Counted from the stretch's first letter, positions 28,701 through 35,407 are shown. The stretch: DNA of 49,962 nucleotides from Clostridiales bacterium (GCA_902363045.1 CABIYX010000007.1:44775-94736), one strand, 5' to 3'. Numbers and translations: made by a program. The notes: generated by a model from the letters alone, not told the origin.

Positions 28701-30111
28701 CATCTCGACAACCGCTACCGACGAGCTTGACGGCGATAAGACCGTCATCGCCGATGCGGAGACCACCATCACCGATGATGTCGCCTACGAGAACGCCCTG
28801 ACCGGCGTTGATTACACCATGGCAGGCATCCTCATGGATGCCGACACTGGCCTGCCCATCCTCACGGGAGACGGCAGCGAGAAGTACACCGAGAACGATG
28901 TCGCCAAGTTTATGCAGAAGCTCCTCGATGTGCTCGGCATCGCCAGCACCAACGAGGGCGGCAAGGACTATCTTGACGTTCCCGTTTCCCAGAATACGGC
29001 TGACGGGGTTACCAAATCCCAGAGCGTGCGCGTCCATGTTGACGGCACCTATGAGGTCGTGACTTCGGAGAACGGCATGGATGGGGACGGTCTCGGTTAC
29101 GCGAACGTGGATACGTCCGGCAGCATCGGTTACGACAAGCTCACCGATGAGCAGAAGGCCGCCATCTCGAATGTCGCCGTCCTGCCCGAGGCTGGCATCA
29201 TCCTCGACTACACGGGTGCCGACAACCTTCCCGCAGACATCGACACGGATGCGCTCGACCAGCTCATCGCCGACAACAGTGACCTCATCTCCCATCTGGT
29301 CTTCCAGAAGGAGGAGTTCACTCCCGACAAGTATGAAGGCACCGTTCCGATAGACTTCCACTTCAACGCCAACGATGTCATCGACCGCCTCGGCGGCGAG
29401 ACCAAGGACATCGTGGTGTTCGAGGTCATGTTCAAGAACGGTTCTGAGGGCGCTGCCCCCATCATCGTCGCTTCCGAGTGCGACCTTGACTGCGATGAGC
29501 AGACGGTGAACCTCGTTCCTAGCGTCATCTCCACCACCGCCACGGACAAGTCCGACGGCGACCACACGCTCATGGCGGGAAAGGATGCGGTCATCACCGA
29601 CCGCGTGGCATACGAGGGTCTGATTCCGGGCAAGGAATACACCCTCAAGGCGACGCTCATGGATAAGGAGACCGGCGAGATGCTGTCTATCAACGACCAG
29701 CATGTCACCGCTGAACTAAAGTTCACTCCGAACAGCCAAAGCGGTACCGTGGACATCGACCTCGGCAAGTTCGACGCATCCTCCCTCGATGGGCACGACC
29801 TCGTGGTGTTCGAGGAGCTGTATAAGCAGACCGAGCAGGGCAACGAGGCCACCGAGGTTCTGGTCGCCGAGCACAAGGACATCGACGATGAGGGGCAGAC
29901 GGTCACCGTGACCACCACGCCTCCCGGCGGCTTCTTCGGTAAGACCGGCGGCAACGCCTACTTCGTCGTCCTCGCCATCGCGGCTCTCGTCGTGCTGGCC
30001 GGTGGATGCGCCTACTACGGCATCAAGAACCGCCGCGCTGCAAAGTCCGAGGACAGCGCGGACGGCAAGGAAACCGGGAACGGCGACGCATCGGATAAGC
30101 CCGAGGCATAA
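22795..30111 (+). CDS. Giant sortase-anchored adhesin with SpaA-like and VaFE repeats
   Basis: 2,438 residues. A signal peptide (basic start, hydrophobic core, cleavage near AYAA, residue 45) leads into an N-terminal region of about 550 residues. About five SpaA/CnaB-type prealbumin-fold domains follow (GAEFTVYN, LPEGTYTVRETKAPAGY), in which intramolecular isopeptide bonds are expected. Then come about eight VaFE domains (TTAxDGxDxDKNV, IPGKEYTVKG, LVVFESLE), known for T-Q ester or similar crosslinks. The C-terminus has FFGKTGG, a membrane span and a ~29-residue charged tail. Such proteins form stiff fibres for surface contact, here probably between mating cells. A sortase gene lies 660 bp downstream. 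Confidence 0.9.
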   Translation: MERIFGKIKRMSRKLDGKRITAKLMSAVLIASSVMNAFTPLAAYAAEPELATVSLSETEHGKLAFDGTEDMTLAVEVGTDVTVDVTPDEGYFSDGITVFKGEEDGKAVDVKDGKATFTVEGDTIVTSTFYENGSVGSAAFKSVDVDEGKAVTSVESYIRDHADAQYVGEGDELTRADVLTVTTSVVDGGKLPDATLDKLWADEDGDGFSEHWEALLSQPVSHAVLFEVDPDADYYVGWAGADIANAKLTDWEASENNADAKIREGFIVDEATGLVYVPKSYTELNDKGEPMVASSRIQLVYTVEGESAEAVFDFNSTATDVRGDVAGKGKVSFPVTAASTKVTLATDDVALESLTGRTIDSVTVNGIEYTPDMGMWEYDAETGSLEFAMAPAGIHAMNVKMSDNFGKGVANFFRMPEPRMSVNNIGTWEFKSAPWVGMTFRTSGKNIYDGGPDRPGYHLPAVENPSGGRYEDKTIRQAMGWQPVDLNALKAGHNTIVRYAEIPPQDTGTVKINQQTNLALTCGHVGVGINFENNPNANIGGDEDGDGNEYTDQYGQHVRIFSVSGGEAIIGVVNPTSHSQAGGGFFKINWRVIAGKLNLHKSSANPSITDGNDCYSLEGAEFTVYNAANQSMGVLRTNANGDTNTLELPEGTYTVRETKAPAGYLPAADQTVTVRGGQTTTAQVSDQPSGDPMRMVVGKYDGDKEYTSNNLPQGSASLEGAEFTIEYYDTVGYDSYDALKQASVEPTRTWVVRTNEKGRADLDESSLVSGDDFYYTESGNITIPRGSVAIYESKAPEGYKLNRDVSFQKIQENPLEAVVTFNAPKVPESVIRGGVSVQKLDSETGKTPQGDASLEGISFSIINDNENAVKVDGNTYAKGETVKVITTDAKGFATTGADTLPYGDYIIRETKTNGSYLNTSAEMRVQVREDGKVYSFSAEDDVERGGVLLVKTDSETGNDPQNGLSFDGTQFELKSLNDNPVIVDGKTYTKNQVIDTLVIKDGQAVTDPHMLPYGTYSVQEVKAPEGYLLDDTVHEFRIVDDGVLVNPIDHDGSIENQIMRSDLEFTKKGEDGQDRLAGVAFKLTSEATGESHVVVTDENGYFSSASSWNKHTHDTNGNDWALKADGVIDSSKLDATAGVWFGNAEADDSKGALPYGTYAIEELRCTANEGYQLIETTVIVSRDGKVYDFGTLVDVKASITTKAYDPMDGDSLIGMGEVKVSDKVTYANLFPNRDYKLTAELHDSETGEPLLNSEGEPISVEKHFTAQNPTGSEVVEFTIDTIALGGKTITVYEKLYDDGGSLIAEHTDKSDVNQQVTVIVPEIGTTAVDGADGDKNVATDDKATVTDRVAYKNLIPGKEYTVKGTLHIKKTDDEGKVTEEILKVDGKPVTAETTFTPESAEGTVDVTFTFDSLSLKDKTHLVAFESLEHDGHELASHADIEDEGQTVTVRNPRISTTALDGIDKDKNVVTDDETVIIDTVAYENLVPGREYTLKGSMQVKAEKDGKPVAKPLEVDGEPVEAEATFTPEKSDGTANVAFRFNSRDIKPGTELVVFESLERGGNQLAVHEDIEDVNQTVTVIAPAIATTALDGTDADKNVVTDDESVIVDTVEYKNLVPGKEYVAKGQLYLKDTGEPLEVDGKPVKAETTFTPEKADGTVDVTFTFDSRTIEDKTDLVVFESFERCGSEIASHKDIEDDKQTVTVTHPEIGTSAVDGSDGDRNVIVDDTTKVIDTVEYTGLIPGKEYTVKGTLHVKVTDDEGKVTDEVLKVDGKPVTAETTFTPEKADGKVDVTFIFDSRTIPHDTEIVAFESLERNGVEIAAHADIEDKSQTVTVKHPFITTSALDGHDSDKNVVTDAETTVIDTVKYSGLIPGKEYTMKGSMQVKKTDKDGKVTAEPLEVDGKPVTAETTFTPDTADGKVDVTFTFDSSAVEDKTDLVVFESLERGGVSIAEHKDIEDEKQTTTTRVTGISTTATDELDGDKTVIADAETTITDDVAYENALTGVDYTMAGILMDADTGLPILTGDGSEKYTENDVAKFMQKLLDVLGIASTNEGGKDYLDVPVSQNTADGVTKSQSVRVHVDGTYEVVTSENGMDGDGLGYANVDTSGSIGYDKLTDEQKAAISNVAVLPEAGIILDYTGADNLPADIDTDALDQLIADNSDLISHLVFQKEEFTPDKYEGTVPIDFHFNANDVIDRLGGETKDIVVFEVMFKNGSEGAAPIIVASECDLDCDEQTVNLVPSVISTTATDKSDGDHTLMAGKDAVITDRVAYEGLIPGKEYTLKATLMDKETGEMLSINDQHVTAELKFTPNSQSGTVDIDLGKFDASSLDGHDLVVFEELYKQTEQGNEATEVLVAEHKDIDDEGQTVTVTTTPPGGFFGKTGGNAYFVVLAIAALVVLAGGCAYYGIKNRRAAKSEDSADGKETGNGDASDKPEA
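26380..29930 (+). repeat. Array of about eight VaFE domain repeats
   Basis: Units of roughly 110 residues begin with I-x-T-T-A/S-x-D at about 26390, 26760, 27150, 27540, 27915, 28310, 28695 and 29525. Units two to six are close in DNA sequence (recurring GTGGACGGCAAGCCCGT and CTTCACGCCCGAGA phrases). The seventh carries an insertion of about 150 residues. Close repeats of this kind can recombine and change fibre length. Confidence 0.85.
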
Positions 30112-30127
30112 GCCATCCCTTCGTTAG

Positions 30128-30166
30128 GCGGGCGCTCCGACCATACTCATGGGGAGCGCCCGCTTC
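30128..30166 (+). terminator. Hairpin after the adhesin gene
   Basis: GCGGGCGCTCC (30128-30138) pairs perfectly with GGAGCGCCCGC (30153-30163), followed by TTCCTTC. It may reduce read-through from the adhesin into the sortase pair. Confidence 0.6.
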
Positions 30167-30193
30167 CTTCTCATCCCGGAAAGGGGGAACTAC

Positions 30194-30766
30194 ATGGATA
30201 AGGAAAAAGAGGGCACCGAGACAACGCAACCTGATGGCAAGAAGAAGTTCGCCCCCAAGCGGCGCGTCCTCGTCGTCCTCGCCATCGCGGTGCTCGCCTG
30301 CCTGACGGCAGGTGGCATCTATCTATACGGTGGTGGCGGCAATGCCCACACCACGGAACAGGGTGCGCAAACCGCTGCCACGCAGCAAAAGGAACCCGTC
30401 GAGAAGACCGATGACAGTGAGAAGCCCTGCGAGCATGATTGGACGGTGACCTATAAGACCGTCCATCACGATGCAGTGACGCATACCGAGAATGTGGCAC
30501 CGGTCTACGAGCAGGAGACCTCTTACCACACGGTCTGCAACGACTGCCAGCAAATCATCGACGGTATCGCCGACCAGCACATCAAGGACACCGGACACTC
30601 CGGCTACTCCACCAACGTGCCGATTACCGGCGAGGTATTGGTGAGCGAGGGCTATTCGCACGAGGTCACCGACACACCGGGCTATGATGAGACCGTACCG
30701 GACGAGCTAGTCTGCACCATCTGCGGTGAGACCCGTCCCGCGACCGATACGGTCGCGGTGGACTGA
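30194..30766 (+). CDS. Membrane protein with extracellular zinc-ribbon domain
   Basis: 190 residues from the ATG at 30194 (AAAGGGGG upstream). A basic cytoplasmic start is followed by one membrane segment (VLVVLAIAVLACLTAGGIYLY). The outer domain contains TVHHDAVTH, CNDC, a histidine-bearing helix and a final CTICGE, a probable zinc-binding fold. The same domain type ends the minus-strand protein at 34190. It sits between the adhesin and its sortase, so a role in surface assembly is likely but unproven. Confidence 0.7.
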   Translation: MDKEKEGTETTQPDGKKKFAPKRRVLVVLAIAVLACLTAGGIYLYGGGGNAHTTEQGAQTAATQQKEPVEKTDDSEKPCEHDWTVTYKTVHHDAVTHTENVAPVYEQETSYHTVCNDCQQIIDGIADQHIKDTGHSGYSTNVPITGEVLVSEGYSHEVTDTPGYDETVPDELVCTICGETRPATDTVAVD

Positions 30767-30768
30767 CG

Positions 30769-31587
30769 ATGGCTTGCACATCCAAGAAGGTGAAGTCCCG
30801 CATCGCCCTGACGGCGGCGGCCTTCTTTCTGATAGCTGCCGCCCTCCTTTGCGCCTACGTCTTCTACTGCATGCGTGCCGCGCAGACACCGCCATCGCCG
30901 GATGCCCCTGCGCAGGAGGACCCTGCGCAGGAGGAGTCGGCAACCGGTGATTCCGACGGCTTCCCGGAAGTCGATTGGGCATATTGGCAGGGCATCAACC
31001 CCGATGTCATCGGATGGCTCACCATCCCCGGCACCGATGTCAACACGCCCATCCTGCAAGCCCATCCCGATTCGCCGGATTACTACCTACACCATGATGT
31101 GTACGGGAACTACAACCCGGTAGGCGCGGTGTATCTCGATGCGGACTGCGAGGAGTTCGGCCTTTCCAGTCGCAACGCGGTCATCTTGGGGCATCACGTC
31201 ATGGGCAATACGGCGGTAGCCCCCATGGGGAACATCGCGAGATACACAGATGAGGCGTTCGCCCGCGAACACTCCCTCGTCCTCATCCAGACCCCAAATA
31301 CGAAGATGACCTACGAGGCGCGGTTCGCGCAGATAGTCAACGGTCGCGAGCGCAATAAGCGCATCGACTTCGAGGGCGAGTCGGACTTCCGTGCATGGTA
31401 CGGCGAATCGCGTGCGAACGCCGCCATGATGCTCGATGCCGAGACGGAGCCGGAACAGGTCATCTCGCTCGTCACCTGCTCCTACAACATCTGGGTCGAT
31501 AACGAGCGCACGGTGCTCGTATCGAGTATGCAGGAGACAGCCGAAAAACAGGCTGAAAATCCGCAAATCCCATCAGAAGCCGCCTGA
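30769..31587 (+). CDS. Class B-like sortase
   Basis: 272 residues with an N-terminal membrane anchor (ALTAAAFFLIAAALLCAYVF). The transpeptidase domain shows histidine in LGHHV (His142/143), cysteine in LVTCSYN (Cys237) and arginine in ERTVLV (Arg247), in the spacing of class B sortases. It joins the sorting signal of surface proteins to peptidoglycan; the obvious substrate is the adhesin at 22795. It starts 2 nt after the previous stop, so the two are translated together. A strong terminator follows. Confidence 0.88.
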   Translation: MACTSKKVKSRIALTAAAFFLIAAALLCAYVFYCMRAAQTPPSPDAPAQEDPAQEESATGDSDGFPEVDWAYWQGINPDVIGWLTIPGTDVNTPILQAHPDSPDYYLHHDVYGNYNPVGAVYLDADCEEFGLSSRNAVILGHHVMGNTAVAPMGNIARYTDEAFAREHSLVLIQTPNTKMTYEARFAQIVNGRERNKRIDFEGESDFRAWYGESRANAAMMLDAETEPEQVISLVTCSYNIWVDNERTVLVSSMQETAEKQAENPQIPSEAA

Positions 31588-31646
31588 GCCATTTTACGGC
31601 GCGTTCCATCGCTCCCGGCATCGGCACTAACAGCCCTGTCTCAAAA

Positions 31647-31679
31647 CCCCACAGAAGCGATTCTGTGGGGTCATTTTTT
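31647..31679 (+). terminator. Intrinsic terminator after the sortase
   Basis: CCCCACAGAA (31647-31656), loop GCGA, TTCTGTGGGG (31661-31670), then TCATTTTTT. A textbook hairpin. Confidence 0.92.
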
Positions 31680-31724
31680 CTTCAGAAGACTGAAAATCCG
31701 CATGGGCGGCCAAATACCCCGCCT

Positions 31725-31733
31725 TGATATAAT
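31725..31733 (+). promoter_or_regulatory. Extended -10 promoter for the ArdC-like gene
   Basis: TGATATAAT is an extended -10 (TGnTATAAT), about 33 nt before the ATG at 31766. No good -35 is visible, as is usual for extended -10 promoters. It lies right after the sortase terminator. Confidence 0.6.
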
Positions 31734-31765
31734 GTCTGCATGGAAAGATTGCAGAAAGGTCTGCC

Positions 31766-32821
31766 ATGAAAGAGCAAAAGAAGCCGAAATCCACCGAAAT
31801 CGTAGAGGAGCAACGCGCCCGTGTGGTGAATAAAATCATCGAGGACATGGAGCGCAACGGGCTGCGCTGGATGGAACCCTACCTTCCAACCCTCAGCCCG
31901 CATAACCCCGTGTCCGGCACAGTGTATCAAGGCGGCAATCGCTTCCATCTCGGTTTCGCGGGATACATGCGCGGTTTCGAGGACAACCGATGGTGTACCT
32001 TCAATCAGATTCGCGACAGCGGATGGCACCTCAAGAAAGGCGCGAAGGCTGCGCTCATCGAGAAGTGGCGGGAGTTCTCCATCAAGGAGGAGAACAAGGA
32101 GACGGGCGAGGACGAGGTGAAAGGCCACTACCTCCGCTGCGTCGGTTACTGGAACGTCTTCAACGCCGAGGAGATTGAGGGAATCCCCGCACCTTCTCTC
32201 CCCAAGCATCAGAGCGACGGCACGTCGGCCATCGCGAACGACCTCATCCTCTCCTCTCGCTGCCCGGTGAACGAGAGCTATGCCTATCGGGGCAGCGCAG
32301 CCTATGCGCCCCTTCGCGATGCAATCCTCATCGCCCCGCGTGATACCTTCCGCTCCGATGAATCCTTCACCCGCACCCTGCTGCACGAGATGACCCACTC
32401 AACCGGGCATCCTTCCGCCCTCAATCGCGGCTGCGACACCGATTTCGGCAGCCCAGAATACGCTCAGGAGGAGCTTGTGGCTGAACTCGGCAGCCTCTTT
32501 CTCTCCGCCGACCTAGGCATCCAAAGCGCGGACTTCGAGGGGGACTTCTATGAGAACCATGTCTCCTACCTGAAATCTTGGATGCACGCTCTGAAAGACG
32601 ACCCATCCTATCTCTTCAAGGCCGCTGCAAAGGCCGACAAGGCGGACAGCTTCATCATGGGGCGCTATCAGGATGTCTTGGAGAAGCACCGCGAACAGGA
32701 ACGGGAACTCACTCCTGAAAAGGTATCGCTCAAGAGCGAGAGCAGGGCTATGAAAGAGGCATCGAAAGTCCAAGTTGTTTTACCGATTCCGGCACCTGCC
32801 ATCGCCGCTGATGAGCGCTAG
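31766..32821 (+). CDS. ArdC-like antirestriction protein with zincin domain
   Basis: 351 residues. The N-terminal ~130 residues match the ArdC single-strand DNA-binding domain (GLRWMEPYLPTLSPHNP, GYMRGFEDNRW, TFNQIRDSGWHLKKGAKA). The second half is a metallopeptidase-like domain with HEMTH (207-211) and a downstream EELVAELGS. ArdC proteins protect incoming single-stranded DNA, and plasmid relatives have been reported to act in the recipient. The end reads VSLKSESRAMKEASK, a version of the C-terminal motif shared with seven other proteins here, about 20 residues from the C-terminus. It has its own promoter. Confidence 0.85.
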   Translation: MKEQKKPKSTEIVEEQRARVVNKIIEDMERNGLRWMEPYLPTLSPHNPVSGTVYQGGNRFHLGFAGYMRGFEDNRWCTFNQIRDSGWHLKKGAKAALIEKWREFSIKEENKETGEDEVKGHYLRCVGYWNVFNAEEIEGIPAPSLPKHQSDGTSAIANDLILSSRCPVNESYAYRGSAAYAPLRDAILIAPRDTFRSDESFTRTLLHEMTHSTGHPSALNRGCDTDFGSPEYAQEELVAELGSLFLSADLGIQSADFEGDFYENHVSYLKSWMHALKDDPSYLFKAAAKADKADSFIMGRYQDVLEKHREQERELTPEKVSLKSESRAMKEASKVQVVLPIPAPAIAADER

Positions 32822-32828
32822 AAAACAG

Positions 32829-32885
32829 TTGAGAAAATAGGGAAAATATAGTATAATAGTAAGATAGGAAGCAATTATACTATAT
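32829..32885 (+). promoter_or_regulatory. Promoter overlapped by a 12-bp inverted repeat
   Basis: TTGAGA (32829-32834), 17 bp, TATAAT (32852-32857). ATATAGTATAAT (32846-32857) is repeated inverted and perfect as ATTATACTATAT (32874-32885) with a 16-bp gap. One arm covers the -10, so a dimeric repressor is plausible. The ATG of the next gene is at 32906. Confidence 0.65.
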
Positions 32886-32905
32886 GCAAAAAAGGGGGCT
32901 TGAGA

Positions 32906-33238
32906 ATGGACGGAAAACAGGCGGTTCCATGGAGCTTTACCATCGAGTTCGATGAGCAGAAAGCAGCACGGAACGGATACAGTATCGACTCTCTTTACGA
33001 TTGCGTCGATAAAAATATAAGGCATCTCGGTATCGAGCGGTTGTCCCTTGGAACATGGCATGTAAAAAATCTCCGTGACAAGGTGACCGCCCAATGTGTT
33101 GCTCTATGCGGTCTTGCTCGCAAGACATGGGTTATGCAGAATATCAAAAGTTGGACTGTATATGAGAACGATGCGACAGATGGGCACGACTATCTCCAAG
33201 TAATACGCACCGTATCACCGGAGCTAATGTGCGGATAG
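32906..33238 (+). CDS. Small hypothetical protein beside the VapD-like gene
   Basis: 110 residues; AAAGGGGG precedes the ATG at 32906. N-terminus WSFTIEFDEQKAARNGYSID, then helices. No family is certain. Its setting (own promoter with an operator-like repeat, then a VapD-like gene 12 nt downstream) is that of a two-gene toxin-antitoxin or defence unit, which is an inference from layout only. Confidence 0.6.
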   Translation: MDGKQAVPWSFTIEFDEQKAARNGYSIDSLYDCVDKNIRHLGIERLSLGTWHVKNLRDKVTAQCVALCGLARKTWVMQNIKSWTVYENDATDGHDYLQVIRTVSPELMCG

Positions 33239-33250
33239 GAATGAAGCATC

Positions 33251-33700
33251 ATGGGAGAATCCCGCAAAGCGTTCCATTTCGACTTGGGCACTAAAGAGCT
33301 TATGGAACACTACCCGTCGGATAAGAAATTCGGATGGCGAAAGGCTTGGTCTGACATCCGCTCCTTCATGGAGCAGCACGGCTTCGAGCATAGCCAGTTC
33401 TCGGGTTATGAATCCATCGAGCCGATGGGTTACGATATGGCATATGCCATTATGAAGTCTCTTAATGAGACATACCCTTGGTTTTCAAAATGCGCTCATG
33501 CGGCTACTTATACTGACATCGGGGAGCGTTTCGACATCCTTACATTCCTCAACAGTGAAGTTAAAGATGAAGAACCTACCCCTGAACATGCTGTTCGTGT
33601 TAGCTCGGAACGCGACAATGCAACCCGTACATCGCAACAGCATGAGGACAACAATAAAATGATGCGTCAACCGCAAACAAAGGAAATCGAAAACCGGTAG
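33251..33700 (+). CDS. VapD-like protein
   Basis: 149 residues. Residues 5-100 resemble VapD, a Cas2-like ferredoxin-fold ribonuclease family: KAFHFDLGTKELMEHYP, a helix with DIRSFMEQHGFEHSQFSGY, then MKSLNETYPWFSKC. The last ~45 residues are a polar extension ending KEIENR that normal VapD (about 95 residues) lacks. It contains a weak echo of the shared C-terminal motif (AVRVSSERDNATRTS). Known VapD proteins cleave RNA; catalytic residues were not checked. Confidence 0.68.
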   Translation: MGESRKAFHFDLGTKELMEHYPSDKKFGWRKAWSDIRSFMEQHGFEHSQFSGYESIEPMGYDMAYAIMKSLNETYPWFSKCAHAATYTDIGERFDILTFLNSEVKDEEPTPEHAVRVSSERDNATRTSQQHEDNNKMMRQPQTKEIENR

Positions 33701-33726
33701 TTCAAGAAAGCAACGGAGGGAAGACG

Positions 33727-33969
33727 ATGAGCCAGAATATGAGTGAGAAAGAGATGGATGAGAAGATTCGCTTGATGATGAGAAAAGATAAAGTCATTTG
33801 GTTCATCACCGGCCTATTCCTCCCTCTTATCGGAATATACATTACCGGTCTACGCATGCGGCTGATGAAAGCACCAAAACCCTTGCGCCAATTGTCGCGG
33901 CGATGGGCTGCTCGCGGCACTTTTGTCTTTTTGATTCTATGGATGCTTGTCCTAAAGCTATTTTTCTAA
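33727..33969 (+). CDS. Small membrane protein
   Basis: 80 residues with GGAGGG before the ATG. A charged N-terminal helix is followed by two membrane segments (VIWFITGLFLPLIGIYITGL and FVFLILWMLVLKLFF). No known family. It ends the operon begun at 32906; a terminator follows at 34000. Confidence 0.6.
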   Translation: MSQNMSEKEMDEKIRLMMRKDKVIWFITGLFLPLIGIYITGLRMRLMKAPKPLRQLSRRWAARGTFVFLILWMLVLKLFF

Positions 33970-33999
33970 TAGGCCATTACCACATTAAAGATATGTCAA

Positions 34000-34028
34000 A
34001 GCCTCGGCTATATAACCGGGGCTTTTTT
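34000..34028 (+). terminator. Intrinsic terminator
   Basis: AGCCTCGG (34000-34007) pairs with CCGGGGCT (34016-34023), one G-T pair, followed by TTTTT. It ends the 32906-33969 transcript. Confidence 0.82.
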
Positions 34029-34041
34029 GTATGCTCAAAAT

Positions 34042-34081
34042 CGGGCAAAGCCCGGATACGGGTCAAGGGATGAGTCCCTTG
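34042..34081. repeat. Two small hairpins and an 11-bp motif shared with 44617
   Basis: CGGGC-AAA-GCCCG (34042-34054) and CAAGGGA-TGAG-TCCCTTG (34064-34081) flank GATACGGGTCA (34055-34065). The same 11 bases precede another perfect hairpin at 44627. The elements sit in non-coding DNA at two ends of the minus-strand half. Confidence 0.6.
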
Positions 34082-34126
34082 CGGGGTTCGGGGTGGCACC
34101 TCGAGTCAACTAATCCCAGACATGAA

Positions 34127-34155
34127 GAAGCCCCCGGTTATAAGCTGGGGGCTTC
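34127..34155 (-). terminator. Terminator hairpin for the minus-strand surface protein gene
   Basis: GAAGCCCCC (34127-34135) pairs with GGGGGCTTC (34147-34155), 35 nt after the stop of the minus-strand gene 34190-35407. It lies between convergent genes and could act both ways, although T-runs are short. Confidence 0.6.
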
Positions 34156-34189
34156 TACTGCCTAATACATTATTATCTTAGAGCGTGTT

Positions 34190-35407
34190 TTACTTCACAG
34201 CACCGCACGTCGAGCACTTGTACCCAGTCGTGACGGTCTCATCCCATGCCGCGCTGACAAGCACCTGCTCGTCCCAAGCTGGCTTTGTCATGACATATTT
34301 TGTGGTGTAACTTCCACAATTAAAGTTTTCAGCATCGAATTGAGCATCACTATGAGTACGCCAAGCATCATCCGTATCAAATTGAGCGCCACAACCATTG
34401 CAAATACAAACATCTTTGTATTCCGCGTCATGATGCACCGGCTTATATTGTGCATCATGGTGGACTACTGTGGTCTGCGCCTCCCAGTTGTGGGTGTGCT
34501 GGGGCTTGCTGCTTCCGCTGTTGCCGGAGCTGCTGGAACCTCCGTTGCCGCGGGAGCCGCCGCCCTGATTCTGACTGCCGCCCGAAGCGGCGGGGTTGCC
34601 GTCGGCGGGCTTGGTGGCCGTCTTATCTCCGGTCGAGTCCTTGTCGGCTTCCTCGGCCTTCTTGCTCTCCTCCTCGACTTTCTCCTCGTCGGCGTTCGGG
34701 GTGGCCTTGATGTTCTTCTTCACCAGCTCGATGACCGCGCTGCCCTTCTCGCCGGTAAGGGTCTCGTCACCCTTCTTCACCGCCTCGGCGACATCGCCCA
34801 CGATGCCGTTCAGGGTGTCGGTGGATGCCTTGTCGGCTGCGACGGGCTTGAACTCGAAGGGAAGCCCGGACTTGCCGCTCTCCTCGCCGTCAGCGTCCCC
34901 GGCCTTCACCTTGGATGCCTCCGGCACCTCGTAGGTGGAGCCGTCCTTGTTGACCGGCGCGATGAAGGACACCTCGTACTCGCCGTCTGCGGGGACATCG
35001 AGGGCGGCCTGCTCGTTCGCGTCGTAGGCATGGTAGTAGTCCACGCCCTCGGCCTCGTTCACGATATGCGCGATGACCGGCGAGGACTCGCCCTTCACCC
35101 AACCGTCCGCCTTGACACCGACCTGCACGGCAAGGCTCTCCTGCCCGTCCTTCTGCTCTACGGCGGGCTTCACGTCCGGCTCCGGCTGCTGCTGGCTCAC
35201 GGCGTAGGCGATGCCCCCGCCCGCCAGCGCGAGAACCAGAAGCCCCCCGAGACCGGCCATGACGGCCTTCTTCTTGTCGAACTCATGGCCGAAGAGCTTC
35301 ACCGTGCGCTTCTTCCCGCCGTCTCCATCGTTCCCGTCCGGGGTATCGGGCATCTGCTGCGTACCCGTCTCCTGCTTATCCTTATCGAAATCCTTGTTGT
35401 CTTCCAT
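34190..35407 (-). CDS. Membrane-anchored surface protein with C-terminal zinc-ribbon domain
   Basis: 405 residues from the ATG at 35407 (AAAGGAAG upstream). A charged cytoplasmic part with LFGHEFDKKKA is followed by one membrane span (AVMAGLGGLLVLALAGGGIAYAV) and an outer domain of ~170 residues. A low-complexity linker rich in E/K then G/S/N leads to a C-terminal domain: TTVVHHDAQY, CNGCGAQF, a histidine, and CSTCGAVK. That last domain matches the protein at 30194, which is encoded next to the sortase. The linker would hold the zinc domain away from the cell. Function unknown; probably a surface partner of the adhesin system. Confidence 0.72.
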   Translation of the reverse strand: MEDNKDFDKDKQETGTQQMPDTPDGNDGDGGKKRTVKLFGHEFDKKKAVMAGLGGLLVLALAGGGIAYAVSQQQPEPDVKPAVEQKDGQESLAVQVGVKADGWVKGESSPVIAHIVNEAEGVDYYHAYDANEQAALDVPADGEYEVSFIAPVNKDGSTYEVPEASKVKAGDADGEESGKSGLPFEFKPVAADKASTDTLNGIVGDVAEAVKKGDETLTGEKGSAVIELVKKNIKATPNADEEKVEEESKKAEEADKDSTGDKTATKPADGNPAASGGSQNQGGGSRGNGGSSSSGNSGSSKPQHTHNWEAQTTVVHHDAQYKPVHHDAEYKDVCICNGCGAQFDTDDAWRTHSDAQFDAENFNCGSYTTKYVMTKPAWDEQVLVSAAWDETVTTGYKCSTCGAVK

